NCBI GenBank assembly: GCA_020536535.1
Contig: JAHLWZ010001083.1
Coordinates: 1 to 20,740, forward strand
Source of the DNA: Pelomyxa schiedti
Lineage: Eukaryota; Evosea; Pelobiontida; Pelomyxidae
Length of the DNA stretch: 20,740 bases
Reading direction: 5' to 3'
Numbering within the stretch: position 1 is the first letter of the stretch; each line of letters starts with the position of its first letter. This document shows positions 7,539 to 16,558 of the stretch, one piece after another. The notes under the pieces were generated by a model, which saw only the letters and a program-made list of their open reading frames with translations, was not told where the DNA came from and did no database searches. The translations under genes were made by a program, and so were the position numbers.

Positions 7539-8590
7539 TCAGTAGAAAACAAGTTTATTATTTGAGGTACCATTTCCGAGAGAAATATCATTACTGCCGG
7601 TGGAAGAGAATTCAGTCGTGCCGCGAGATGAAGTAGGGACACCAACGCTATTGCCACAGAATGATGTGGCCGAAGTTGTTGGTGTTGGTGATAAAAAACC
7701 GAGTGGATTCCCCTGGCTCTGTTCAGTCTTATGGCCAGTGTGAGAAGAAAAAATAGAGAATGGCTGCGAAACATACTCCGAATTCAACCACTATGGAGTT
7801 GGTGAACCCAGTGGAATTGAGCTGTGAAATATAGTCACCAATAAGCATGGCCCCGCTAAGGAATGGGTTTTCTGGATGTGGTTGTTTGAGTGCCATGTCA
7901 CTGAGACATAACCTCCCTCCTGGCTTCAAAATCCTGTACATTTCAGTCATGACCTAGAATTCGATCACACGTTAAATGAGGTGGCAGGGGTTCTAGTACT
8001 TGATATTTATTGGGAACACGGCTCAAAAAACAGCCCCCAACAATAACATCCACAGAGTTAGAGTCTATGGGCATTCTATCCATTTCATACAGCCTGAATT
8101 CCGCATTAGAAATCCCTTGGCGGACAGCATTGCTTTTTGCGAGTTCCAGCGTTGCCGCTACAACAAGTGAGTTCAGCCGAATACGATAAGAGAACACACC
8201 AGTAATATCCACGCCAATTATATGACCCGTGGGGCCTGCTGTTTTAGCTGCCATGAAGGAGTCCATTCCAGCACCACATCCTAAGCTCACAACAACTGAG
8301 GTGTCCAAGAATTCCTGTGTAAGTTATTTGTTGGCAAAATATGATAATAACAATACAATATCAAAAGTTGAACACTCACACTTCTTTAATTAATATTATT
8401 ATATTACCAAAACACTAATAAATTCAGGTGCCGGTGAATGATGTCATCTCCAAAAACCTTCACCAGGCCTGATGTTGGCAAACGACGATGGGTAAAAAAG
8501 ATTGGCAGAGTATCTATCAGTCGGTATAGACCGCAGCTCGTCAACACTACGTCCAAACGCCATCGCTATGCGCCCATCGCGATCTGTCAT
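7539..8590 (-). CDS. ArsM/AS3MT-like class I SAM-dependent methyltransferase
   Basis: Model: exon 1 from ATG 8590 to about 8458; then 8314-8200, 8157-8000, 7953-7777 and 7727-7539. The three 3' introns (42, 46 and 49 nt) are phase-consistent. The first junction (about 140 nt) is not: every visible donor gives phase 1 where phase 0 is needed. Motifs: SLGCGAGMDSFMAAKTAGPTGHIIGVD (SAM-binding motif I), ATLELAKSNAVRQGISNAEFRLYEMDRMPIDSNSVDVIVGGC, and TEMYRILKPGGRLCLSDMAL. These match arsenite methyltransferase-like proteins. The Cys of VIVGGC is kept. The second substrate-binding Cys, expected near the SGAM segment, is Leu (PFLSGAM), so arsenic methylation is doubtful. A Ser/Thr-rich tail of about 60 residues is added. 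It is cytosolic by appearance and convergent with the GTPase. Confidence 0.8.
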
Positions 8591-8978
8591 CTTCAATGAA
8601 TTCTAAGAACAATCAATCAAGCTGCGAAAAAAAAAAACGGCGAGTAGCGACGGTTGTGAAGACGGCGTCGGTGCGGACGGCGGTGGTTACGCGAAGAGCG
8701 GAGACACCACGCCGTCCCATCATTGCTTTGAAGCGCCGCTGTTTGCCACCACTGCGTTTGGCCGCGCAGCGACGACTAAGGACAATCAGATCCCTGCGTG
8801 TTGTTGCACTGAAAATACATGCCCTCGCTCTTGTGGTTCCACAACGCACAGTGCCGTTCCATTGGCCAAACGACACAGTTTCAATAATAATTCTGAACAT
8901 TCAACCAACGGGACTGCTTGCCACAATGGTGGTGGGACGGCCGGCGCCGCACACGGAAGTTATGGGAGCTATTGGAGG
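8591..8978. other. Divergent region upstream of the methyltransferase and AIG1-like genes
   Basis: This 388-bp gap holds an A10 run near 8627-8636 and then GC-rich sequence with many CG dinucleotides. On the + strand it is open in more than one frame. One frame (open from 8607, no ATG) runs straight into the AIG1-like exon and would add a Gly/Ser/Cys-rich N-terminus. Another frame starts with ATG 8596 and is Arg-rich. I recognise neither as a protein and treat the region mainly as a bidirectional promoter, with upstream coding exons possible. Confidence 0.35.
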
Positions 8979-9809
8979 ATGATGAGCGTGAGACGTGGCG
9001 GAGCATTCCACGTAGTGGGATGGGCTTGTGGGATGGGGACTGTTGTGCTGGCTGTATCTACTCCGGTGCCTTTCTTTCTGTGGCTGGTGTTCTGGTTCGT
9101 TTGAGTTGTTGTTTTCACATTCATCTTTTCTCTCTTTCTTTTACTGAAACCTATCCAGGAGAATGTGGGCGGTGCTTGCACAAGTGATAGTTTTCTTATG
9201 GGCTTTCCTCCAGGATATTGGATTGGTACCCAGGTTTGGTTTTATTTTTCTACCCGTGTGATGTTGACTTATTTCTAGAAATCCGAAGCTGCTTTGTAAT
9301 TACATATTCGAAAATTTATGCCACCAGGCGTTTGTAATGGCCGCAGGAACAGTCATTGCTTACTGGGTGCGTTTCTCTGACTTCCTCATTTTTTTTCTCA
9401 CTTCTTCAGGTTCTGGATATGTGTGGAGTTAAATCCGGCATCTCGTATCCCTTTCTCACTTGATGCACACCGTTTCCCCGTTGTTCATGGTGCTCGAAAT
9501 GATAATATTTGGGCATGCCGTTCACCCTTTCTGGTCTGAAGTTGGTTCCGTAATTGTGGTTATTACAAGCTACTTCATAACGGTAAACTCTCCATTTCTC
9601 CATTTGATGTAATACTTACTCTCTTGTAGGCGGTGGCAGTGAGATGGTACTGTGGAGTATGGCCGTACCCATTTTTGTATTCTGTGCCATTTCTCATTGT
9701 CACTGCTGTCATGTTTGTACTTGTACACCTCGCAATTGTGACCCTATCACGGAGTATCAGAAGCCGAGGTGGTATGATAAGAAGGATTCGTCCTCTCTAT
9801 GTACATTGA
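8979..9809 (+). CDS. AIG1/FAR-17a-like multi-pass membrane protein (possible lipid hydrolase), with apparent frameshift
   Basis: Model: 8979-9094, 9159-9233, 9279-9366, 9410-9582 and 9630-9809, with introns of 64, 45, 43 and 47 nt. Hydrophobic segments include VLAVSTPVPFFLWLVFW, WAVLAQVIVFLWAFLQ, AFVMAAGTVIAYW, SVIVVITSYFIT and PFLIVTAVMFVLVHLAIV. The segment LMHTVSPLFMVLEM, followed by VRWYCGVWPYPFLY, matches the AIG1/FAR-17a family, whose animal members hydrolyse fatty-acid esters of hydroxy fatty acids; the His of MHT corresponds to the proposed catalytic His. Exon 4 does not stay in one frame: the frame entering from exon 3 stops at TGA 9461-9463, and the MHT frame begins there, with no GT-AG intron to bridge them. 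This is a frameshift, a sequence error or a decaying gene. The stop and AATAAA overlap at 9807-9814. Confidence 0.7.
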
Positions 9810-9814
9810 ATAAA
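9809..9814 (+). promoter_or_regulatory. AATAAA overlapping the stop codon of the AIG1-like gene
   Basis: The hexamer shares its first A with the TGA stop (9807-9809). Only 45 bp remain before the convergent gene's stop, so 3' processing must happen within that space or inside the neighbour. Confidence 0.4.
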
Positions 9815-9854
9815 ACCAAAATTTGGGAAAAGCAAAAAACAAAAAAACATTTTA

Positions 9855-11135
9855 CTACCACAAGAAGCATTCACGTGGTATGAAGTACTCCAGAGTCACA
9901 TTGGGACCAACAACCTCCAAGGAAGCAACAATGAAGCCTGATGTTGCTTCAGTAACCTGCAATGTTTTGTTGCCTTCTTCAATGAAGCAAGCCAACCCAC
10001 CCCCTGTAAGCACTGTAAAAACAACTTGTTGATCGCAGCCAACAGTCCTCAGTGGCTGGTGGGATCCTATATCTGCAGTGTCACTGCAGTCCCAGATACC
10101 CACAAGGCGTCGTCCACTGGGAGTCATGTGCACCCCTGAGAATAGAGAACCACTCAGCTGAGTCAATGGTCCGAATCTGAAGAAGGTGCTGAGGTCCTTC
10201 ATCTCCCCATTTGGTTGAACAGCATACACCTCGGAAATGGTGGGGGAGAAGGAATCAGTTGTTTCTGTCATTACAATGAACACGTTCTGGGCAGCTTTGT
10301 TCCGCATCAGAAGAAGGGATTTCACACGGGTTTTCAGCAGATAACCCTGTGGAAATAAGCAATGAGTTGTGCTCAAAATCTGCAGACTTTTGGAGGCGCA
10401 GGTGCTTGCAACGTCAACAACAAGAAGCAAGGAACTGAGCTGATGCTCTTTCAGCGTGCTATCTGTGGTCATCAGAATCAGTGCTTGTGATGAATTCATC
10501 TTATAGAATCTCATTGATTCAACGACATGGTAATTCTCAGGAACAGGCACAACAACTGCGTCACTTGGAGCCTGCAAATTCCTAATGACAAGCATTTCTC
10601 CCTTATCTATGGTCTGCAGCCACCACACCCCATTTATGCACAAGTGGTGCACCGACAAATCCGGGTCTCTCTCAGCCCCAAAATGCCTCTCATCACCACT
10701 CGTTGAGTTCTTCAGCACCACTGAAGTGATACCACTGTAGACTGGTGTGCATAGACTCACAGTAAGATTGTCACCCACGCGAAGTAATGATGAGTCCACA
10801 CCCTCACTGCGATGAGTGACAGTCACTTCGGTAGTGATTCCCATAAGCGCGACGGACACGCCGAATCTGATGGTATCTGTAACAAGCTTGCACTTGCCGG
10901 CGCGCCTCAGCACAACCAAGACCACGTTTCTCTCGGTGCCGATTACCCAGGTGTCCCACAATTGCCTTGCGACTGCCGCACCCAACACCCCCGCGGGCGA
11001 GTTGCTCCCGCACCTACGGCACTGCGATGCCAAAAGTAACTCCGCAAATTGATCTCTCGCTCGAACACCCTGACTCAACGCGATCTCCCCAGTTCCGCCA
11101 TTGTGGGTGTTGTAGCAGGTACTTACTGTTGTCAT
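9855..11135 (-). CDS. LWDTW-family protein (paralogue 5), intronless
   Basis: The open exon extends to ATG 11219 (454 residues), but that start lies inside the end of the upstream paralogue. ATG 11135 gives about 426 residues and puts the conserved GEIALSQGVRARDQF at residue 16. Landmarks: CGSNSPAGVLGAAVARQLWDTWVIGTER, IRFGVSVALMGITTEVTV, LCINGVWWLQTIDKGEMLVIRNL, VPVPENYHVVESMRFYKMNSSQALILM, LLLVVDVASTCASKSLQILS, AAQNVFIVMT, QLSGSLFSG, VGIWDCSDT, LTGGGLACFIEE, LQVTEATSGFIVASLEV and CFLW. It is tandem with, and downstream of, paralogue 6, with about 68 bp between that gene's stop and this start. It is convergent with the AIG1-like gene. Function is unknown. Confidence 0.87.
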   Translation of the reverse strand: MTTVSTCYNTHNGGTGEIALSQGVRARDQFAELLLASQCRRCGSNSPAGVLGAAVARQLWDTWVIGTERNVVLVVLRRAGKCKLVTDTIRFGVSVALMGITTEVTVTHRSEGVDSSLLRVGDNLTVSLCTPVYSGITSVVLKNSTSGDERHFGAERDPDLSVHHLCINGVWWLQTIDKGEMLVIRNLQAPSDAVVVPVPENYHVVESMRFYKMNSSQALILMTTDSTLKEHQLSSLLLVVDVASTCASKSLQILSTTHCLFPQGYLLKTRVKSLLLMRNKAAQNVFIVMTETTDSFSPTISEVYAVQPNGEMKDLSTFFRFGPLTQLSGSLFSGVHMTPSGRRLVGIWDCSDTADIGSHQPLRTVGCDQQVVFTVLTGGGLACFIEEGNKTLQVTEATSGFIVASLEVVGPNVTLEYFIPRECFLW

Positions 11136-11203
11136 CTCTGTTGTCTTCTGAGAATTGCTAATCACTTTGCCAAATCCAGCCTCGTATTTGGCAATTTCAT
11201 GTT

Positions 11204-12412
11204 TTACCACAAGAAACATCTTCTTTCAACAAAGAGGCTCAGAGACCAGGTAGGGAGAACAACCTCCAGGGAAACGACAACAGCACCTGTTGTCGCCTCA
11301 GTCACTTGCATTTGTTTGCCGTCCGTGATGAGGAGCACCAACCCGCCTCCTGAAACAGCCCAAGGATCCTTGGTAACAGTGCGTACTGTCCTGAGTGGAG
11401 GTGGCAGAGATTGAGTGCAACCAGTTGGCATGTTGGTGCAGTCCCAGATATCCAGAATGCATTCTTCGTCATTCCAGTAAGCAACTGAGAAAAGGGAGGC
11501 ACTCAGTTGTGATGCCGTGCCAAACCCACTGAGGTTGACCATCTCTCCACTTGAGTGAATGGCATACACTTGCCCACCTCCCATTCCGAGCATAAAAGTG
11601 AGCTTGGTCTCAACAATGAACACACCCTGGCCAGATTTCTTCTGCAACAGAAAAATGTATTGCACACTCTTGTCCTCAAAATAGCCTGGTGAAAATGGGC
11701 ACTTAGTGGAGCTCACAATCTGGAGACTCTTTGTGGCAAAGGTGGCAGAAACGTCCAAAATCACCAACACTGTGTTCGGTTGATGCTCAGAGCTGGCTGT
11801 GCTGGTCATAAACATCATTGCCCGCGATGAATTCAATTTGCTTAAGCTCATGCACTCAACGACATGGTAATCCTCAGGAAGTGGAATGGTCTCTGTGTCA
11901 AAACCCGCGGTTTGCAGGTTTGACACAGTGAGTGAGTTCCCCTTCCCTTTGTACTGCAGCCACCACTTCCCATTCATGCACAAGGTCTTCCAAGATACTG
12001 CCAAAATCTTCTCCACTCCAGTAGTAGTATCCAAGAACCTAGCTGAATCATCACAATCACCTTCTGGTAGCTGGCTCACACTTATATTTTCAGACACCCA
12101 AACTTCATACTCCCAAACAGGCACAACACTCACCTCAGTTGTAAGCCCCAAAAGCACAAGTGACACGCCAACCCTGATGACGAACGGAGCCCGCGGCATT
12201 TGGGATTCCGTAGTCGTCACCACGGCGGACACTTTCCTCTCAGTTCCGATTACCCAGGTGTCCCACAATTGCCTAGCAATCGCCGGGCCCAACGCCCTCG
12301 CCGGCGAGTTGCTCCCGCACCGACAATGTGACGCCACAAGAAGCGCCGCGAATTGGTCTTTGGCGCGAAGACCCTGCCCAAGCGCGATGCACTGTTGCTG
12401 GCAACTCCACAT
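11204..12412 (-). CDS. LWDTW-family protein (paralogue 6), intronless
   Basis: A single exon of 402 residues from ATG 12412 to TAA 11206-11204. The N-terminal lead is short (MWSCQQQCIALGQG) before LRAKDQFAALLVASHCRCGSNSPARALGPAIARQLWDTWVIGTER. The later landmarks are IRVGVSLVLLGLTTEVSV, LCMNGKWWLQYKGKGNSLTVSNL, IPLPEDYHVVECMSLSKLNSSRAMMFM, VLVILDVSATFATKSLQIVSS, SGQGVFIVET, QLSASLFSV, LDIWDCTN, SGGGLVLLITD, MQVTEATTGAVVVSLEV and CFLW. It and paralogue 5 are probably a tandem duplicate pair. The 184-bp gap between its ATG and the FAHD1-like ATG must serve both directions. Function is unknown; there is no membrane segment or signal peptide. Confidence 0.87.
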   Translation of the reverse strand: MWSCQQQCIALGQGLRAKDQFAALLVASHCRCGSNSPARALGPAIARQLWDTWVIGTERKVSAVVTTTESQMPRAPFVIRVGVSLVLLGLTTEVSVVPVWEYEVWVSENISVSQLPEGDCDDSARFLDTTTGVEKILAVSWKTLCMNGKWWLQYKGKGNSLTVSNLQTAGFDTETIPLPEDYHVVECMSLSKLNSSRAMMFMTSTASSEHQPNTVLVILDVSATFATKSLQIVSSTKCPFSPGYFEDKSVQYIFLLQKKSGQGVFIVETKLTFMLGMGGGQVYAIHSSGEMVNLSGFGTASQLSASLFSVAYWNDEECILDIWDCTNMPTGCTQSLPPPLRTVRTVTKDPWAVSGGGLVLLITDGKQMQVTEATTGAVVVSLEVVLPTWSLSLFVERRCFLW

Positions 12413-12596
12413 AGACTATGTATGCAGTGCAGCGAACAACGTTGTGATGATAAAACTTAGGGTCTGATGAGAGGAGATTCAGTTGCCAACAGAGCACCAG
12501 CTCTTCCATTGTTGAGAGTCCCAACCCTGATAGTCTGGCTAGCATCGGCCACGGGTTCATGTAAATCCCGGGTAGAAGCACGTTCAGCGAAGGGTG
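12413..12596. promoter_or_regulatory. Divergent promoter region between paralogue 6 and the FAHD1-like gene
   Basis: An imperfect direct repeat, TGATGAGAGGAGATTC at 12465-12480 and TGATGAGCGGAGATTC at 12595-12610, flanks this gap. The second copy covers the FAHD1 start codon. It may be a leftover of a local duplication or a shared element. Confidence 0.3.
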
Positions 12597-13581
12597 ATGA
12601 GCGGAGATTCTGGTTCCACGGGTGTGAGGGTGACACTGCAGAGTGATGGAGCGTGTCTCGTTCTGAAACCATCGAAAATAGTGTGTCTGCTACGTAGCTA
12701 CGCCGCCCATGCCAAGGTTATTTCTTTGCATGTCTCTATGCAGCTATTGTGGCGCTCTAACAACGAAGATGATTGTGATTATATAAGATGGCGATGAGTT
12801 GGGGGGGCAAACAATTTGACTACCAACACATAATTTACCACCAACAGGAACTGGGCAACGCGGTTCCGAGCAAGCCAATGTTTTTCTTGAAACCACCGTC
12901 GGCTATGATAGAGAGCGGGGGCAACATCGTGATACCACCTGGCGTGAGGGATGTGCATCACGAGGTGGAGCTATCAATCGTGATCGGAAGGAGGGGCAAG
13001 GTTTGCTCATCCGCCTTTGTTGTGATATATCTCGTTAACATCTCTAAAGAACATAAGGCCCGAGGATGCGTTGTCACATGTTAAAATGTGGCTTGTCATG
13101 CTGGATATGACTGCCAGGTATTCAACACTTTCGCGCGCCTTTTTTCTTTTCTGTGTGTGTTCAAATCTTTATCTCTTCTGTAGGGATGTTCAAGACGCGG
13201 CAAAGGCCAAAGGATTGCCATGGGCAGAAGCCAAAGGATATGATACATTTGCCCCTGTCGGTGCCATTGCGCAACCGGCTTCATGGGACTACCACAACAA
13301 AAATATTTGGCTTAAGGTAACCAACCAACAACACATTTCTTTTTTCCCTCACACTCATCCAGGTAAATTCCGAAATGAGGCAGAACAGCAGCACTGGACT
13401 GATGCTGTGGAGCATAGAGCACATAATATCGCAGATATCCACAGTTATGACTCTTGAGGAGGGGGACATCATTATGACCGGCACACCAGAAGGTGTTGGT
13501 CCTGTAAGGCCTGGTGACACTATCACTGCCGGGATAGAAACCCTTGGTGAGGTTGTTGCTCATGTGGTTTCCTCTTCTTAA
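12597..13581 (+). CDS. FAHD1: FAHD1-like fumarylacetoacetate hydrolase-family enzyme
   Basis: Five exons: 12597-12716, 12848-13000, 13050-13117, 13184-13316 and 13363-13581; 230 residues with all phases agreeing. Introns are 131, 49, 66 and 46 nt. The product aligns through nearly its whole length with FAHD1 (acylpyruvase/oxaloacetate decarboxylase, mitochondrial in animals). Matching segments are GNAVPSKPMFFLKPPSA, VHHEVELSIVIGRRG (metal-binding HHExE), MLDMTARDVQDAAKAKGLPW (metal-binding Asp), and TLEEGDIIMTGTPEGVGPV near the C-terminus. The length is normal for the short FAHD1 type. One difference is that the usual CVGRNY substrate-site segment reads CLLRSY. No targeting peptide is obvious (N-terminus MSGDSGSTGVRVTLQ). 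It is convergent with the radical SAM gene, stops 68 bp apart. The enzyme class is firm; the exact substrate is not determinable. Confidence 0.9.
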
Positions 13582-13649
13582 AAGGAACTAAAACAAGCAA
13601 ATACAGTCGTGAATGAATTTAAAATTAAATCCCGCAGCGTACATTATGC

Positions 13650-16558
13650 TTAGCTTAGGTACTTGATATTCGCACTTGAATTTATGGAGTCCTTGAAGTG
13701 CGGGAGCCAGTCATGCTTGTATGAAGCTTTGGATGTAAAACAGCTCTTCAATACAAATGCAATGTCACTTACAGAGAATTTCGTACTCCATACAACTGAA
13801 TGGCAAAGAAGGTGGTTTTTCCCACGGCACAGTACTATGGAGTATGGAGAATGCTTGTGAACAACGGAAAAAAATCGGCTGTCCTCAAACTCATGAGTGA
13901 AGTAAACGACATCAAAATCGTTGATGGTGAGGAAGTCGGCCAGTTCATGGGAGACTAGCGACTTCTTGGAAGGATAAAATACACAGCAATCCAAAAAGTC
14001 GGTCTCTTTGGTCAGTGCCAAGCACAAAGCCTCTTCCTATAATAAGGTAAAAATCTTGAAATAAAGACATAGGAATACCTTATGGTGCACTGCCGGAACG
14101 GTACATGGCACAACAAGTAGTACTCTGCCAAAGTCAGTCCTTGCCAAGGTTACAGCACCAGAGAAGTGCTGGAAAAGCATATCATATATAACTGAGGCGG
14201 GAGTGTGGCGCAGAGGCAAGAGAATACTTTCTCCACCAGGTATAGTGGATTTTGGAAGACTTTCCCTACCGAGTGTGTGGCATACAGCGGGGGAAATCGG
14301 GATCGATTTTCCCCCGCTGGTAAAGGCCCAAACGCGGTGGATTGGAGAAAAGGAAAACAGTATGTTGTGATCCTCTCTACTCAGTAATTTGCAAGCTTCC
14401 CGTTTGTTTCTTTCCAGAAGATCAGAATTTAATCCGCGAGTGGGCCCTGTACAAAGAAAAGCACTGTGCAAAGCTGTTTCCAGGGCCAGGGAGAGCAGAA
14501 ACTGGACTGTGATGTGTGGATGATGAATTTCCAATATCTGGTATTACTGAATAAACTCACAGAAAAGAACTAAATATACCGTAATTGCTGTAGCAAAGTG
14601 TAAAATCCCTGTCACACCGATTGTCCTGTCAACACTTGAGCACGGCCAGCATGGATGAGAAGTAACACAACTCAGAAGTCCGCTAAAAGTAGGTTGAAGT
14701 CTGGTAACAGCTTCTCTTATGAAATTGTCCTTCATTCATTATCAGTACTGAATTGTTACACGATTGTACCTTGGGAAGAAGATGTGAAGGATATTCTTCC
14801 TGTGTTCCATTAGGTAATACTTGACTTTTGAAAACGACTGGCCAGTCATGAATCCGTGCCAATTTCATGAGGGGGCTGCCTAGGATACTAAATCCTAAAC
14901 AAGAGAAAACCACAAGAGAGATACCTGCGTGAACATTGAGAAAAGGGATACAAGCTAAAGACATCCTGGAATGTTCAGCAAAACTTATTTGCAAAAGTGC
15001 TACGGCCGACTGTATTGTCTCCATTAATCCCTAGAATATAATTAGAGTGAATGACCACAAGGCAAGGAAGCTACGTGAGAAAGCTTGGACCTGAATTGAG
15101 ACTGTGGGATGGTACAGTATCAGGTTAATGTTCGTACATGGAACTCCAGATTGAATACTATTCCGCACGGACTCAAAGGCCTGCCCCGCAAAAAATCCTT
15201 TGTTCATATCCTCTGCATGTAACACACTATCACTGAATGACTCCACTCCAAACGAAAGGAGTTGAAGCCCCGCCTGCACTCCGGCCTGAAGTGAGGCACT
15301 GTCCACGGATGTAACTCTTGTTTGTCCAAACAATTTAAGTGTTGTTGGAAGTAATCCAACTTGTTTTGCTCTGAGGGAGTGTTATTGACAGATTTTTACT
15401 TGGAAAAACTACGCACTTAATAATTTCTGTGAACAGGTGCAGAGCTCTTTCTGGCGACAACAAGAAGTCATCGTCATTAAAATGCACCAAGGGACAACGA
15501 AGAGGAAGTGCAGTGGCTGAAGAAATAAGCTTGACCACATCCATAACGCTGAGAGCAGAGCGAGATGAGTATGCCAATTTCCCAAATTTTTTTGCTGGGA
15601 GGATTTTACTGACTAAAACAGTGGAAAGAGACTTACATGTGCAAAAGCTGCAATTATAAGGGCAAAAGCTTACGGTGTGTATTCGAAGAGTATGGAATAT
15701 CTCCACCGAACTGGAAATCGAGCAATCTGTGGCTCGCCAGTACCGCCAATATGGTATGTTTCTCCCATTGTAACAAGATAATTCGGAAAAAAGTGCGGTG
15801 GAAACCTGAAGTCATTCTAATCCGTGAGACAAGGATAAAAAGGAATACACAGGTACCGGGCCAGTTAAGATGCTCTCAATGTCATAGACTTCTCCACGGC
15901 AAATAGCACCTGGAATACCTTGAGCTGGCGACGGATGGTTCAGGTTAGATTTCATCATATTCTCAATGATCCGAGATATTGGCAGCTCCCCAAGCCCTGA
16001 AATGCAACAATCTAGCCAAGGAAGGCACTGTGAAATGCTAGAGGTTGGCAGGGAACGACTAGCTTAGTGGTTACACTTTGAACAGAAGTCGGTAATCAAT
16101 GCTGGCTTCTTGCCCCCCAGCAAGGAACAATGGCCGGGGCTGCTGGGTCTTTGTAGCTTCATAAATCTCTGTCATAAAAAAGAGGTCTTCACCTGATCTG
16201 GAATGAGTGTGCTGACATTACAAGGTGTCAAAACAAGAAATCCTCTTACCTACCAGGAATCGCACCGGACTGAATCCAATGACGTGGTACTTACACATGG
16301 AAACCATGTTGACAAAGCTCGTTAATGTATCGCACAAGAGTGCATGTGCTGGGTCAAAGACAGTTACTTGCACCTTAACGAAACTGTCACAAAACTCGAG
16401 TGCCTAATGTGGCGGGGGCGGTAACCGCACCTTATCCTCAAAATGTGTGTGCAACCAGTCCGCAATCCTGTAGACGCCATACGGCGGCTCCACGATCTCG
16501 AGTTTCTTTTGTTAGCACTCGATTCAAACAAACCAAGCACGAAACGCCGCCGGTCCAT
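13650..16558 (-). CDS. B12-binding domain radical SAM protein with long C-terminal extension
   Basis: Thirteen exons: 16558-16541, 16505-16431, 16373-16250, 16192-16077, 16027-15857, 15805-15637, 15594-15417, 15370-15091, 15030-14925, 14894-14770, 14729-14580, 14537-14079 and 14036-13650. The model totals 2358 nt, or 785 residues, and every phase agrees; introns are 30-60 nt. Residues 1-168 resemble a cobalamin-binding Rossmann domain (EPPYGVYRIADWL, VIGFSPVRFLVG, FLAGGQEASIDY, SGLGELPI), without the DxHxxG cobalamin-ligand motif. The radical SAM core begins with CPYNCSFC, a CX3CX2C 4Fe-4S motif at residues 216, 220 and 223, and continues LVHFNDDDFLLSPERAL, LLSFGVESFSD and INLILYHPT, up to about residue 450. 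Residues 455-785 form an extension I do not recognise. Substrate is unknown. Bacterial ancestry followed by intron gain is likely. Confidence 0.88.
14285..14319. repeat. Near-perfect inverted repeat inside a coding exon of the radical SAM gene
   Basis: Arms CAGCGGGGGAAATCG and CGATTTTCCCCCGCTG face each other across a 4-nt loop, with one bulged base. The stem would be strong in single-stranded DNA or RNA. It lies in the exon for the C-terminal extension (peptide SGGKSIPISPA). Confidence 0.6.

Noticed and set aside
14205-14330. tRNA-like string (TGTGGCGCAGAGGC A-box look-alike followed by GGATCGATTTTCC)
   Set aside because: The acceptor arms do not pair properly, the spacing is wrong, and the sequence lies inside a well-supported coding exon of the radical SAM gene on the opposite strand.
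16050-16130. A-box match TAGCTTAGTGG suggesting a tRNA gene
   Set aside because: No B box or cloverleaf follows, and the stretch spans an intron and exon edge of the radical SAM gene whose phases agree.
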